Assembly: GCA_012516075.1 (NCBI GenBank)
Contig: JAAYXE010000057.1
Coordinates: 1-51,377, forward strand
Reading direction: 5' to 3'
Source: Chloroflexota bacterium
GTDB taxonomy: Bacteria > Chloroflexota > Anaerolineae > Anaerolineales > UBA4823
DNA length: 51,377 bases
Shown here: piece after piece, positions 30,817 to 39,590 of the stretch
How positions within the stretch are numbered: position 1 is the stretch's first letter
How the letters are laid out: the number at the start of each line of letters is the position of its first letter
Made by a program: the position numbers and the translations under genes
The notes under the pieces: generated by a model
What the model saw: the letters and a program-made list of their open reading frames with translations, nothing else
The model's database searches: none
What the model was told of the DNA's origin: nothing

Positions 30817-33397
30817 TAACGCGCAGCCTGCTTCCCAGCGGCGTTTTTTCAACCTCGATGCGGTTGGGAAAAGCCTCTTTCAGCTCGTCGATATGGGTGA
30901 TCACCAGGATCTTGGCGAAGTCTGAGCGCACCAGGTTGATGGCTTCCAGCAGCCGCTGGCGGCCGAGGTTGTCCTGGCTGCCAAAACCCTCGTCAATCAC
31001 CAGGGTCTGTAAGCGGGCACCGGCGCGCTGGGAGAGCACTTCCGAGAGCGCCAGGCGAATGGCGAAGTCCACGCGGAAGGCCTCGCCGCCGGAAAACATT
31101 TCATAGTCGCGCGTTCCGGCGGAATCGCTAATTTGAATCTCGAGCGTCTCGCGCAGGTCATCGCGATGCTTATCCTTATAAGCTGCCTGGGTGACAAAGC
31201 GCACCGACATGTTCCCGCCGCTGAGGCGGTCGAGGATTTCATTCGAGCGGGCTTCAATTTCGGGTAACGCCTGCTCGATGAGCAGGGCGGGAATCCCGTC
31301 TTTCCCAAAAGCGCGCTCCAGCTGGCGGTACTGCTGCACCTGCCTGGCAATCTCATCACGTTCGGCCTCGAGCTGCCGGCGGCGCGTTTTCAGGTCTTCC
31401 AGCACCAGCACTTTTTGCTGGGCGGCGCCCACTTCAATGCGCAGCCGGTTCTCCTGTTCCTGCAGCATGAAAAGGTTCTGTTCAGCCGCGGCGACATCCG
31501 GCGCCTGGGCCTCCGCAGCAGCCAGGGCGGCCGCCGCCTGATCGTATTCCTGCTGCAGGCTGTCAACTTCTGTCTGCAGTTTCTGAAGCTGCTCGTCGAG
31601 ATCGGCGATCTCACGTTCCAGTGATTCCAGTGTGCCGCGCGCTTTTTCCAGCGCCAGCAGATCCTCCTGCGCGGAGCGCCCCTGCATCTCCGCCTGCCGG
31701 ATGCGGTCGTGCTCGGCGGCGTCATAGCCAATCTGGCGCAGTTCATCATCGATCTCCGCCAGGCGCCGGCGGGCGTCGTGGGCGAAGTCTTCGTTCTCCA
31801 GCGCCTGCTGAACTTCTTTCAGGCGCCGCGCGCCCTGCTCTTCCCAGGTCTGGCGCTGGGCGGTCAGCATTTCCAGACGACTGTTCAACTGTGCCAGGGT
31901 TTGGGAAAGGCTGCGCAGAGCCAACTCACTCTTGGAGAGCTGGTTGATCTGCGCCACCAGATTCGCTACCCGCTGTTCAAATTCGGTCTTCAGCTTCTGG
32001 TTGGCGCGATAACGATCGCCCATCGCTGTTCCTTCGGCTTGAAGTTTATCTACCAGGCGCATGCGTTCTTCGGGGCTGAGCGGCTGGCCACAGAACGGGC
32101 AGGTCGCCCCCTCCAGCTCCCTGAGCCGTTTGATGCGCTCGTTCAGTTCATTCATCTCCTTTTTCAGGAGCGGGTTCTCTGCCTTTGCCGAGGCCAGTTG
32201 ATCGCGGGCAGTGCGCAGTTCCTCATCAAGCCGGTCGCGCTCTTCAAGCTGGGCTTCCAACCTTTCTTTTTCGCCCTGGGCCGCACGGATCTTCTCTTCC
32301 AGCCCGGCGATTTCACCGGCTGCTGCAGCTACCTGTTTTTCCTGAGCCTGGAGTGTTTCCAGCTCCTGCATCAGGCGGGCGTGCGCGGCGTTGATCTCGG
32401 CGCGCGGCTCCTCCCGGCGTTTTTCATGTTCGCGAAAGCGTCCGGCAATTTCATCCCAGCGTTCCAGTTCCTGGCGGGCAGCCTGCCAGGCGGCGTAAGC
32501 CGCTTCAATTTCCTCTGCTCGTGCCAGCAGTTCCTGGAAAGACTGCTTCTCTTCGAGGCGCGCTTCACGCCGGTGCTGTAAATCTTCCACGCGCCGCAGC
32601 ATATTCTCCAGCTGGCGCTCAAAGGCATTGACCAGACGGCGCTGTTCCGCCAGGGCGGCGGCATTTTTCCGGATGTTCTCCAGCGCGCTCTCCTGCAAAA
32701 AGCGCTCCCGGCTGAGGCGTTCAAGGTCCTTTTCCAGCCGCTCCAGACGCTCCCGGCGCTCTTTCTCTTCGGCCAGCTCGTTTGAAATCTCGAACAGGCG
32801 CCCCTCGATGTTGGAGATATCCGCTTCGAGCAGCTTTCGACGATCTGCAGCCTGCTGGCGGTAGGCTTCCCAGATCTCCAGCCCGAGGATGCTGCTCAGA
32901 ATCCGCTTGCGATCGCCGGGACGCTGCTGGGTAAACTGGTCGGCTTTGCCCTGCAGAAAGAAGGCTGCGTTGACAAAGGTCTCGTAATCCATGCGCAGGG
33001 TTTTCTGGATGCAGGCGTCCGTTTCACGCAGCGTGCGCTCCGTCAGCGGTTTCCACTGCCCCCCACTGGCTCCATTCGTCCGCCAGCTTCCGCTTTGCAG
33101 GATATGGAATTCGAGCACGGCGGTCTTATCGCGCGGTTTGACGCGCTCCACCCGGTAAATGTTGCCCTCATACTCGAAGATCATGCATACCCTGGCCGTG
33201 TTCGACTGGGCGTTAATAATGGAATCATCGCGCTTGCGAGCCTGACCAAACAGCACCCAGGTGATCGCGTCCAACAGCGAGGACTTACCGGCGCCGTTCG
33301 CACCAGCAATGCATGCCAGATCAAAAGTGGTGAAATCAAGTTCGGCTGGTTCGCGATAAGAAAGGAACCCGGCGATGGAGAGATGCAGTGGGATCAT
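30812..33397 (-). CDS. sbcC: SbcC/Rad50-type exonuclease ATPase subunit
   Basis: An 861-residue SMC-like ATPase, partner of the SbcD nuclease in double-strand break and hairpin processing. Walker A is GANGAGKS (residues 32-39). Long charged coiled coils run from ~180 to ~700, interrupted by the zinc hook CPFCG (Cys433, Cys436). The C-terminal lobe has the ABC signature region FSGGEAFRVDFAIRLALSE and Walker B LVIDEGFGSQD. It is shorter than E. coli SbcC (about 1,050), typical of many Gram-positive and Chloroflexota versions. The partner sbcD lies 13.7 kb away (47079-48320), unusual because the pair is commonly adjacent. Confidence 0.95.
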   Translation of the reverse strand: MIPLHLSIAGFLSYREPAELDFTTFDLACIAGANGAGKSSLLDAITWVLFGQARKRDDSIINAQSNTARVCMIFEYEGNIYRVERVKPRDKTAVLEFHILQSGSWRTNGASGGQWKPLTERTLRETDACIQKTLRMDYETFVNAAFFLQGKADQFTQQRPGDRKRILSSILGLEIWEAYRQQAADRRKLLEADISNIEGRLFEISNELAEEKERRERLERLEKDLERLSRERFLQESALENIRKNAAALAEQRRLVNAFERQLENMLRRVEDLQHRREARLEEKQSFQELLARAEEIEAAYAAWQAARQELERWDEIAGRFREHEKRREEPRAEINAAHARLMQELETLQAQEKQVAAAAGEIAGLEEKIRAAQGEKERLEAQLEERDRLDEELRTARDQLASAKAENPLLKKEMNELNERIKRLRELEGATCPFCGQPLSPEERMRLVDKLQAEGTAMGDRYRANQKLKTEFEQRVANLVAQINQLSKSELALRSLSQTLAQLNSRLEMLTAQRQTWEEQGARRLKEVQQALENEDFAHDARRRLAEIDDELRQIGYDAAEHDRIRQAEMQGRSAQEDLLALEKARGTLESLEREIADLDEQLQKLQTEVDSLQQEYDQAAAALAAAEAQAPDVAAAEQNLFMLQEQENRLRIEVGAAQQKVLVLEDLKTRRRQLEAERDEIARQVQQYRQLERAFGKDGIPALLIEQALPEIEARSNEILDRLSGGNMSVRFVTQAAYKDKHRDDLRETLEIQISDSAGTRDYEMFSGGEAFRVDFAIRLALSEVLSQRAGARLQTLVIDEGFGSQDNLGRQRLLEAINLVRSDFAKILVITHIDELKEAFPNRIEVEKTPLGSRLRVI

Positions 33398-33561
33398 GAG
33401 TCAGCGCTTCGTCTTCTAGCGAGGTGAATTTCCGCTTTCCAGCGGATTGTGGCAGCCTGTTCAGGTGGCCTGATTGATTATAACAAACGAAACCTGTTTG
33501 CTCTCTGCCGGAGACTTTTCAAGCGTAAAGGGATGGCTGCGATAAATAGAGTAATCCGGTG

Positions 33562-33567
33562 TAAAAT
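33562..33567 (+). promoter_or_regulatory. -10 element for the homocysteine methyltransferase/MTHFR gene
   Basis: TAAAAT lies 64 bases before the ATG at 33631. Transcription from about 33574 would include the AGGGAGGAA site at 33582-33590. Confidence 0.45.
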
Positions 33568-33593
33568 AGGTCCGACATCCCAGGGAGGAAGCA

Positions 33594-33737
33594 TTGGCAG
33601 AGCCGGCCAACACCGGCGTCCAGAAAAAATATGACCGCAGCAAATTTTATTTCCTTATTAAAAGAATCCGCGCTCCCGATCCTGGCCGACGGGGCCATGG
33701 GTACGCTGCTGAACATGCACGGTGCCGATTTCGATGA
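33594..33737 (+). CDS. Possible TTG-initiated leader ORF overlapping the start of the methyltransferase gene
   Basis: A strong ribosome binding site (GGGAGG, five bases before TTG 33594) opens a 47-codon frame that ends at 33737, overlapping out of frame the first 36 codons of the next gene. The peptide starts MAEPANTGVQKKYDRSKFYF if TTG is read as Met. The real ATG at 33631 has no ribosome binding site. Either this short ORF feeds ribosomes to the main gene, or a slip at the A-run near 33625 joins the two frames. It may also be chance. Confidence 0.3.
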   Translation: MAEPANTGVQKKYDRSKFYFLIKRIRAPDPGRRGHGYAAEHARCRFR

Positions 33738-35508
33738 ATGCTTCGACGCGCTCAACCTGACCAAACCGGCCATGGTAGCCGAAATTCACCGTGCATATAT
33801 CGAAGCGGGTTCACAGATCATCACGACCAACACCTTTGGTGCCAACCGCTATAAGCTGGCGGCTCACGGCCTGGAGGACAGGGTAGCCGAAATCAACCGC
33901 GCCGGAGTTGAACTGGCGCGCCGGGTGGTGATGGCCTCCTTCCGCGAGGTGCTCATCGCCGGGGATGTTGGTCCGCTGGGCGTGCGGCTGGCCCCATTTG
34001 GCCGCGTGCAGCCCGAACAGGCGCGCCAGGCATTTTCGGAGCAAATTTCCAGCCTGGCCGAAGCCGGCGCTGATCTGATCATCATCGAGACGATGAGCGA
34101 TCTGCACGAAATCAAAGAAGCGATCGCTGCGGCGCGCCAGGTGTGCGATCTGCCGGTGGTGGCCTCGATGACCTTCACCCGCGATGATGTGACGCTGTTT
34201 GGAGACACCCCTGCAAAAGTGGCGCGCACGCTGGCCGAAAGCGGTACGGATGTGATCGGCATCAACTGCTCGGGCGGACCGGCCCAGATTCACCGGATTC
34301 TGCGCCAGATGCGCCAGGCTGTAGGCACAAACGAAAGCGAACGACCCTTTTTCTCCGTGATGCCAAACGCTGGCTGGCCTGAACAGGTCGGCGGCCGGGT
34401 GATGTACCCGGCCAATCCCGAGTACTTTGGGGAATACGCGCGTATGTTCTGTGAAGCCGGGGCGCGCCTGATCGGAGGCTGCTGCGGCACAACGCCGGCC
34501 CACATCGCCGCCATGCGCGCTGCGCTGGATGAAAAACCGCAGGGCTGCGCCCCGCCGGAGGACGGCGCCGCACAGGTAGAGGTCGAGGAACGCCCGGCCG
34601 CACCGGACCTGCCAACCAGTCTGGCGCAGAAGCTGGCAGTCCAGCAGTTCGTCGTCGCCGTTGAGATGGACCCGCCGCGCGGCCTTTCGGCGCATAAACT
34701 CCTGGCCGGCGCCAGCCTGCTCGCCGAAGCCGGCGCCGATGTGATCAACGTGGCCGACAGCCCGATGGCGCGGATGCGCATGAGCCCCTGGGCCGTGTGC
34801 AGCCTGATCCAGCGCCAGATCGGCATCGATACCACGCTGCATTTCCCCACCCGGGGGCGCAATCTGCTGCGCGTGCAGGGCGACCTGCTCGCCGCCCACG
34901 CGCTCAACATCCGCAACGTCTTTGTGGTGATGGGGGATCCAACGGCGATTGGCGACTACCCCGACGCAATGGATAATTACGATCTGGTGCCATCCGGGCT
35001 GATCAGGCTGATCAAGCAGGGCTTCAACGCCGGTGTGGATCATTCCGGCAATGACATCGGCCAGCCGACTTCTTTCTTCGTGGGCTGTGCCCTGAATCTG
35101 TGCCCGCCCGACATCGACCGCGAGATAAAAAACCTGCGCCGTAAGCTGCAGGCCGGCGCCGATTTCCTGCTCACCCAGCCGGTTTTCAACCCGCAGTCCG
35201 CACAAGAATTTCTCCAGTATTATGCCGACAGGTATGGACCCCTCGAAACGCCCATTCTGGTCGGCACGCTGCCGCTGTACGGCGCGCGCCATGCCGCCTT
35301 TTTAAACAACGAAGTGCCGGGTATCTCTATCCCGGTAGAGATCATTCAGCGCATCGAACGCGCCGGGTCGAATGCTCCCAAGGAGGGTGTGCGCATCGCC
35401 ATCGAGTTGATCGAGGAGATGAAATCCTGGGCGCACGGCGTTTACCTGATGCCGCCGTTCAACCGCTACGATATCGCAGCTGAAATTGTGGACAGCGTAA
35501 AAGGTTAA
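33631..35508 (+). CDS. Bifunctional homocysteine S-methyltransferase / methylenetetrahydrofolate reductase (YitJ-like)
   Basis: A 625-residue two-domain enzyme. Residues ~10-300 are a homocysteine S-methyltransferase domain with LADGAMGTLL, TTNTFGANRYKL and the zinc-binding cysteines in GINCSGGP and IGGCCGTTP. A charged linker (~305-335) leads to an MTHFR-like domain (~335-620) with VAVEMDPPRG, FVVMGDP and DFLLTQPVFN. Together they would reduce methylene-THF and support methionine regeneration. The fusion is known in Bacillus (YitJ) and other bacteria. The ATG at 33631 gives the expected N-terminus but lacks a ribosome binding site. No methionine riboswitch is evident upstream. A double hairpin follows. 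Confidence 0.93.
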   Translation: MTAANFISLLKESALPILADGAMGTLLNMHGADFDECFDALNLTKPAMVAEIHRAYIEAGSQIITTNTFGANRYKLAAHGLEDRVAEINRAGVELARRVVMASFREVLIAGDVGPLGVRLAPFGRVQPEQARQAFSEQISSLAEAGADLIIIETMSDLHEIKEAIAAARQVCDLPVVASMTFTRDDVTLFGDTPAKVARTLAESGTDVIGINCSGGPAQIHRILRQMRQAVGTNESERPFFSVMPNAGWPEQVGGRVMYPANPEYFGEYARMFCEAGARLIGGCCGTTPAHIAAMRAALDEKPQGCAPPEDGAAQVEVEERPAAPDLPTSLAQKLAVQQFVVAVEMDPPRGLSAHKLLAGASLLAEAGADVINVADSPMARMRMSPWAVCSLIQRQIGIDTTLHFPTRGRNLLRVQGDLLAAHALNIRNVFVVMGDPTAIGDYPDAMDNYDLVPSGLIRLIKQGFNAGVDHSGNDIGQPTSFFVGCALNLCPPDIDREIKNLRRKLQAGADFLLTQPVFNPQSAQEFLQYYADRYGPLETPILVGTLPLYGARHAAFLNNEVPGISIPVEIIQRIERAGSNAPKEGVRIAIELIEEMKSWAHGVYLMPPFNRYDIAAEIVDSVKG

Positions 35509-35511
35509 CAG

Positions 35512-35575
35512 AAACGCCTGCCGGGCAGAATTCCGGCAGGCGTTTTTTGAAGGGCGCATTGTACTGCGCCCTTTG
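35512..35575 (+). terminator. Terminator with a second hairpin between the MTHFR fusion and pheT
   Basis: AACGCCTGCCGG/CCGGCAGGCGTT (35513-35524, 35533-35544) followed by TTTT is an intrinsic terminator for the plus strand. Directly after it, AAGGGCGCA/TGCGCCCTT (35550-35558, 35565-35573) forms a second hairpin without a T-run, perhaps helping to end pheT transcription. Confidence 0.88.
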
Positions 35576-35580
35576 ATTCT

Positions 35581-38121
35581 TTAACTGCGCAGGTGGGCGC
35601 CGAGCTCCTGTTCCAGACGGCGGATGATGCGCTGGCGGATCTTCTGCAGCTCTATATCGGTCAGCGTATGGTCCACGGCCTGGTAGGTCACACTGTATGC
35701 CAGGCTCTTTTTGCCGGCTCCAATCTGCTCACCCCGGTAAACGTCGAACAGGCGCACAGCGGTCACCATCTCCCCACCTGCCCGGCGGATCACCTCTTCC
35801 ACACGGGCCGCAGGGAGGTCTTCATCGACAATCACAGCCAGATCCTCGAGCGCAGGCGGGAACGCCGGGACGGGCGTCACCGGATAGAGCTCCGGAATCG
35901 ACTGCAGAATGACGCTCAGGTCAAGATCGGCAGCCAGAACAGGCCGGTCGGGCAGATCGTAGCGCTCCCGAACCTGCGGGTGCAGCTCGCCCATCACGCC
36001 CAGCAGGCGATCCTGGATATAGACCCGGGCACATTTTCCCGGATGGAAGGCCGGGAGGGCAGCCGGCTCAAAGCGCGCAGCCGTGATGTGCAGGCCGTCC
36101 AGCAGGCTCTCCACCACACCCTTTAGATCATAGAAATCCATCAGGCCGCTGCTGCCGTCCTGCCAGGAGGGCAGATCGCGCGGGCCGGTCATCAATATGC
36201 CCAGGCGCGGCAGTTCATCGGGCAGAGAGCCGTCCTCATGGGCATAGAAAACGGCACCGATCTCAAAAATCGCGATGCGATCCTGCAGACGCCCATTACG
36301 CTCGGCGACCTCCATCAGGTTGGGAAGCAGGTTCTGGCGCAGCACGTCGCGATCGCTGCTGATTGGGTTGGCGAGGCGAACGTAGTGCTGGGGCTCAATC
36401 GAAAGGCCCAGACGCGCCTCCCGTGCGGGGGTGGTCATGCGGTAGGAGATCACTTCCTGCAGACCCAGCTCCACCAGCAGATCGCGCACTCGCTCCTCGC
36501 GCTCCAGATCCGGGTTCCCACACTGCAGCGGCAGGGTATCGGCCAGGCGGGTCTCGGGAATGCGTTCATACCCGTAAATGCGGGCAATTTCCTCGAGGAT
36601 ATCAGCCAGTCCGATGATCCCCTCCCCAATATCCAGGCGGTGATCGGGGGTGCGGGCGCGGACCGTCCCATCGCGAACTTCCACGTCGAATTCCAGGCTG
36701 TGCAGGATGCCAGCAATCTCTTCGACATCCAGATCGATTCCCAGCCAGCGGCGCACATCAGCCGTGGAAACTTCTACCACCGGATCCTGCTGCGGGAGGG
36801 GATATTCGTCGACCAGCCCGCGGGCGACTTCACCCCCGGCCCAGCTTTGCATCAAGATCAGGCCGCGCCGCACACCGCGCTCCGCCATGGCAGGATGCAC
36901 ACCGCGCGAGAAGCGGTAAGCAGCTTCGGTGTTGATGCGCTGCTTCGACAGTGTGCGGCGGATATTAATGAAGTTCCAGGCCGCGCCTTCGAGCAGCACA
37001 TTGCGGGTGTTGTCGCTCACCTCGGTCTCTGCACCGCCGATGACACCGCCAATGGACAACGGACCGGCCGTGTCGGTGACCAGCACGGTCTGGTCGTCCA
37101 GGGTGCGCTCGACATCATCCAGGGTGACCAGTTTTTCACCCGGCTGCGCGGTGCGGGTGATGATGCGCGGCGTTTTCCCAGCGGCGCGCTGCACAAGGGC
37201 ATCATAGTCAAAGGCATGCAGCGGCTCGCCGATCTCGAGCATGGCGTAGTTCGTACTGTCGACAATATTGTTGATCGGCCGCATACCCGCCAGGCGCAGA
37301 CGGCGCTGCACCCAGTAGGGGCTGGGACCAACCTTCACATTGCGGATCAGCCCGAGCACAAAGCGCGGGTTCAGCTCAGGGCTGCGGATCTCCAGCTCCG
37401 CCTGGCCCTGCACCGGTTCGCCCTGGGCCTGTATCTCCAGGTTGGGGTAGCGCAGACGCTGGCCGGTGAGCGCGGCGATTTCGCGCGCCACGCCGAGGAT
37501 ATTCGCATTCCGGGCGATATTGGGGGTGATGGCAATCTCCAGCACAGCATCGCCCATATACTCCACCAGGGGCATGCCGGTGGGCGCGTCGGGGTCGAGA
37601 ATAATCACACCTTCATGCTCCTCGGATATGCCCAGCTCCTTCTCCGAGCAGATCATCGAATAGGACTCGACACCCCGGATTTTTGCCCGCTTGAGCGTGG
37701 TCAGCACAAAACCCGGCTGGTGACCATCGTACAGGCGCGCGCCTTCTTTGGCGTAAGCAACCTTCAGCGGCGGGTCCAGCGGCCCCTGGCCCTTGTAGGG
37801 GAACAGGTTCGGGGCGCCGGTGAGCACGGTGTGCTCCTGCTGGCCGTCGTACAGACGACACAGAACCAGACGGTCCGCATTGGGATGGGGGTTTACCTCA
37901 CGAACTTCGCCGACGACAATCCGCTCCGGATCCCACTCCAGCCCCGATACCTTGGTCTCCCGGCGCTGTTCGCTGCCACCGGTGTGCTGATCCGAGAAAG
38001 GCAGGCCGATGTAGCGGATTTCCTCGACCTCCAACCCTGCCATCGTCAATCGGTGGGCAAGGTCCTCGACCGGGATTGTAATGTCGACAAAATCTTTCAC
38101 CCAGGAAAGAGGTACTTTCAT
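35581..38121 (-). CDS. pheT: Phenylalanine-tRNA ligase beta subunit
   Basis: An 846-residue subunit, the length of bacterial PheT. Domains in order: N-terminal B1; an EMAP-like tRNA-binding fold (~70-190, VVGEVREVNPHPNADRLVLC); B3/B4 editing module (~210-400, ILGVAREIAAL...MRPINNIVDSTNYAM); B5 (~410-480); the catalytic-like core; and a C-terminal anticodon-binding FDX-ACB domain (~755-846). AGGAGG lies seven bases before the ATG. It pairs with PheS as (alpha-beta)2, charges tRNA-Phe (a tRNA-Phe gene lies at 16097) and edits mischarged Tyr. It follows pheS after 41 bases, under the T-box upstream. Confidence 0.97.
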   Translation of the reverse strand: MKVPLSWVKDFVDITIPVEDLAHRLTMAGLEVEEIRYIGLPFSDQHTGGSEQRRETKVSGLEWDPERIVVGEVREVNPHPNADRLVLCRLYDGQQEHTVLTGAPNLFPYKGQGPLDPPLKVAYAKEGARLYDGHQPGFVLTTLKRAKIRGVESYSMICSEKELGISEEHEGVIILDPDAPTGMPLVEYMGDAVLEIAITPNIARNANILGVAREIAALTGQRLRYPNLEIQAQGEPVQGQAELEIRSPELNPRFVLGLIRNVKVGPSPYWVQRRLRLAGMRPINNIVDSTNYAMLEIGEPLHAFDYDALVQRAAGKTPRIITRTAQPGEKLVTLDDVERTLDDQTVLVTDTAGPLSIGGVIGGAETEVSDNTRNVLLEGAAWNFINIRRTLSKQRINTEAAYRFSRGVHPAMAERGVRRGLILMQSWAGGEVARGLVDEYPLPQQDPVVEVSTADVRRWLGIDLDVEEIAGILHSLEFDVEVRDGTVRARTPDHRLDIGEGIIGLADILEEIARIYGYERIPETRLADTLPLQCGNPDLEREERVRDLLVELGLQEVISYRMTTPAREARLGLSIEPQHYVRLANPISSDRDVLRQNLLPNLMEVAERNGRLQDRIAIFEIGAVFYAHEDGSLPDELPRLGILMTGPRDLPSWQDGSSGLMDFYDLKGVVESLLDGLHITAARFEPAALPAFHPGKCARVYIQDRLLGVMGELHPQVRERYDLPDRPVLAADLDLSVILQSIPELYPVTPVPAFPPALEDLAVIVDEDLPAARVEEVIRRAGGEMVTAVRLFDVYRGEQIGAGKKSLAYSVTYQAVDHTLTDIELQKIRQRIIRRLEQELGAHLRS

Positions 38122-38162
38122 TCAGGTCCTCCTCAAAAAACTCCGCTTACAGTCCAGCCGGG

Positions 38163-39224
38163 CTAGAACTGCTGCAGGAAGCGAAAATCATTCGCCCAGA
38201 AGTTGCGGATATCTTCAATTTTGTGGCGCAGGATCGTGATCCGCTCGGGGCCCATACCGAAAGCAAAACCGGTATAGCGCCTGGGGTCGTACCCGCCGTT
38301 CCGAAGAACGACCGGGTGAACCATACCGCAGCCCAGGATCTCCAGCCAACCGGTGCGCTTGCATATCGGGCAGCCAGCCCCGCCGCAAACGAAGCACTCA
38401 ATGTCCATTTCAGCGCTTGGCTCGGTGAAGGGGAAATGCGAAGCGCGGAAGCGGGTGCGCACATGCTGGCCGTACACCCGGCGGGCGAAATCGCTCAGGG
38501 TGCCTTTTAGATCGCCGAAGGTGATGTTCTCTCCCACAGCCAGCCCTTCCACCTGATTGAACTGCACTTCAGAGCGGGCGGTCACCTGCTCGTAGCGGAA
38601 GCACATACCGGGCAGGATGATGCGAATGGGCGGCGGATTCTGCGGGTCCATGGCCGCAAATTCACGCATGGCCCGGATCTGCCCGGGTGAGGTGTGGGTA
38701 CGCAGCAAAATCGGGTTGTCGCCCCGGTCTACGCCCGCATCCACAAAAAAAGTGTCCTGCATATCGCGGGCGGGGTGATTGGGCGGGAAGTTCAGGAGCT
38801 GGAAATTAAATTCGTCCGTCTCCACTTCACGGGAGCGGTAAATCTGGAAGCCCATCTCGCCAAAAATGCGATAGACCTCGCGCAGCGTCTGGGTGGCCGG
38901 GTGCAGGCGGCCGCGCCTGACCGGTCTGCCGGGCAGAGTCACGTCCAGGCGCTCCGATTCGAGGGAGCGCTGCAGAGCGGCCTGACGCAGGCTTTCGCTT
39001 CTGGCGTTGAAAGCCGCCTCAAGCGCCTGTTTGACCTCATTAGCGCGCCGCCCGATGGCGGGCCGCTCTTCCCGCGGCAGCGTTCCGAGCTGGTCGAACA
39101 CCTTCATCAGCGGTGAGTTGCGGCCCAGGAAGCTCACCCGCCAGCTCTGCAGCGCGCTCTCATCTGTGATGTTTTCGAGCTCAGTGAGGGCTTTCTTTTC
39201 GATTTGATCTAAGGTCGACAGCAT
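38163..39224 (-). CDS. pheS: Phenylalanine-tRNA ligase alpha subunit
   Basis: A 353-residue class II aminoacyl-tRNA synthetase catalytic subunit. An N-terminal coiled coil (~1-90) precedes the catalytic core. Class II motif 2 appears as GMCFRYEQVTARSEVQFNQVEGLAVG, and motif 3 as GFAFGMGPERITILRH. The mid-region HPARDMQDTFFV and HTSPGQIRAM are standard PheS landmarks. CxxC pairs (CFVCGGAGCPICKRTG) form a zinc-ribbon-like insertion near residues 290-305, present in a subset of bacterial PheS proteins. GGAG lies six bases before the ATG. Expression is expected to be controlled by the T-box leader. Confidence 0.97.
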   Translation of the reverse strand: MLSTLDQIEKKALTELENITDESALQSWRVSFLGRNSPLMKVFDQLGTLPREERPAIGRRANEVKQALEAAFNARSESLRQAALQRSLESERLDVTLPGRPVRRGRLHPATQTLREVYRIFGEMGFQIYRSREVETDEFNFQLLNFPPNHPARDMQDTFFVDAGVDRGDNPILLRTHTSPGQIRAMREFAAMDPQNPPPIRIILPGMCFRYEQVTARSEVQFNQVEGLAVGENITFGDLKGTLSDFARRVYGQHVRTRFRASHFPFTEPSAEMDIECFVCGGAGCPICKRTGWLEILGCGMVHPVVLRNGGYDPRRYTGFAFGMGPERITILRHKIEDIRNFWANDFRFLQQF

Positions 39225-39239
39225 ATTGATCTCCGTACT

Positions 39240-39546
39240 TAAAACAAAATCCCGTCCTCTAAAGGGACGGGGATTTCCCGCGGTACCACCCTTCTTGGCC
39301 GCAACTGCAGCCCACTCTTTATGCCAGCAGCCGGTTCTGTTACCGGCGATTGGCTCCCCCGCTAACGCTGGGGCAGCGATCCCAAACTACTGAGCCGGAT
39401 AAAGCACCCGGCTGTTCCCCTGGGCAGCTCCGGAGGGAACTTCAGTCATCCTCTACCGGGCGGGGGTTCCAGTCTGCGCCCACCGCCTCCCTGGCGGGTT
39501 TGAATGACCTACTTTCCTCCATCATCGCCTTTAAATGAAGGTTGTA
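39240..39546 (-). promoter_or_regulatory. T-box riboswitch leader of pheST
   Basis: The minus strand carries AGGGTGGTACCGCG (39279-39292), the T-box antiterminator consensus. It is followed by an intrinsic terminator (CCCGTCC/GGACGGG at 39251-39271, then ATTTTGTTTT) directly before pheS. About 250 bases of structured leader precede it, starting GGAGGAAAGTA-like as Stem I does. Uncharged tRNA-Phe would read the leader, stabilise the antiterminator and switch pheST on. A UUC triplet at 39437-39439 (GAAGUUCC) is a candidate specifier; I have not proven its position in the specifier loop. The leader begins at the promoter listed next and occupies all of the pheS-plsC gap. Confidence 0.92.
39251..39271 (-). 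terminator. Regulated terminator hairpin of the pheST T-box
   Basis: A 7-bp stem CCCGTCC/GGACGGG with loop CTTTAGA, followed by ATTTTGTTTT on the minus strand, 27 bases before the pheS ATG. It competes with the antiterminator at 39279-39292. Confidence 0.85.
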
Positions 39547-39552
39547 GGCCCT

Positions 39553-39580
39553 ATTATCATCGAATTTCACACAATGTCAA
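39553..39580 (-). promoter_or_regulatory. Promoter of the pheST T-box leader
   Basis: On the minus strand TTGACA (39575-39580), a 16-base spacer and GATAAT (39553-39558). The predicted start is near 39546. Confidence 0.8.
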
Positions 39581-39590
39581 GGAAACAGGC

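Noticed and set aside
33811..35292. 493-codon minus-strand open frame across the methyltransferase/MTHFR gene
   Set aside because: The plus-strand product carries the complete motif set of a known two-domain enzyme; the antisense frame shows none.
36238..38166. 642-codon plus-strand open frame across pheT
   Set aside because: It lies antisense to a full PheT with all domains. The translation lacks recognisable motifs and is the mirror of GC-rich codon use.
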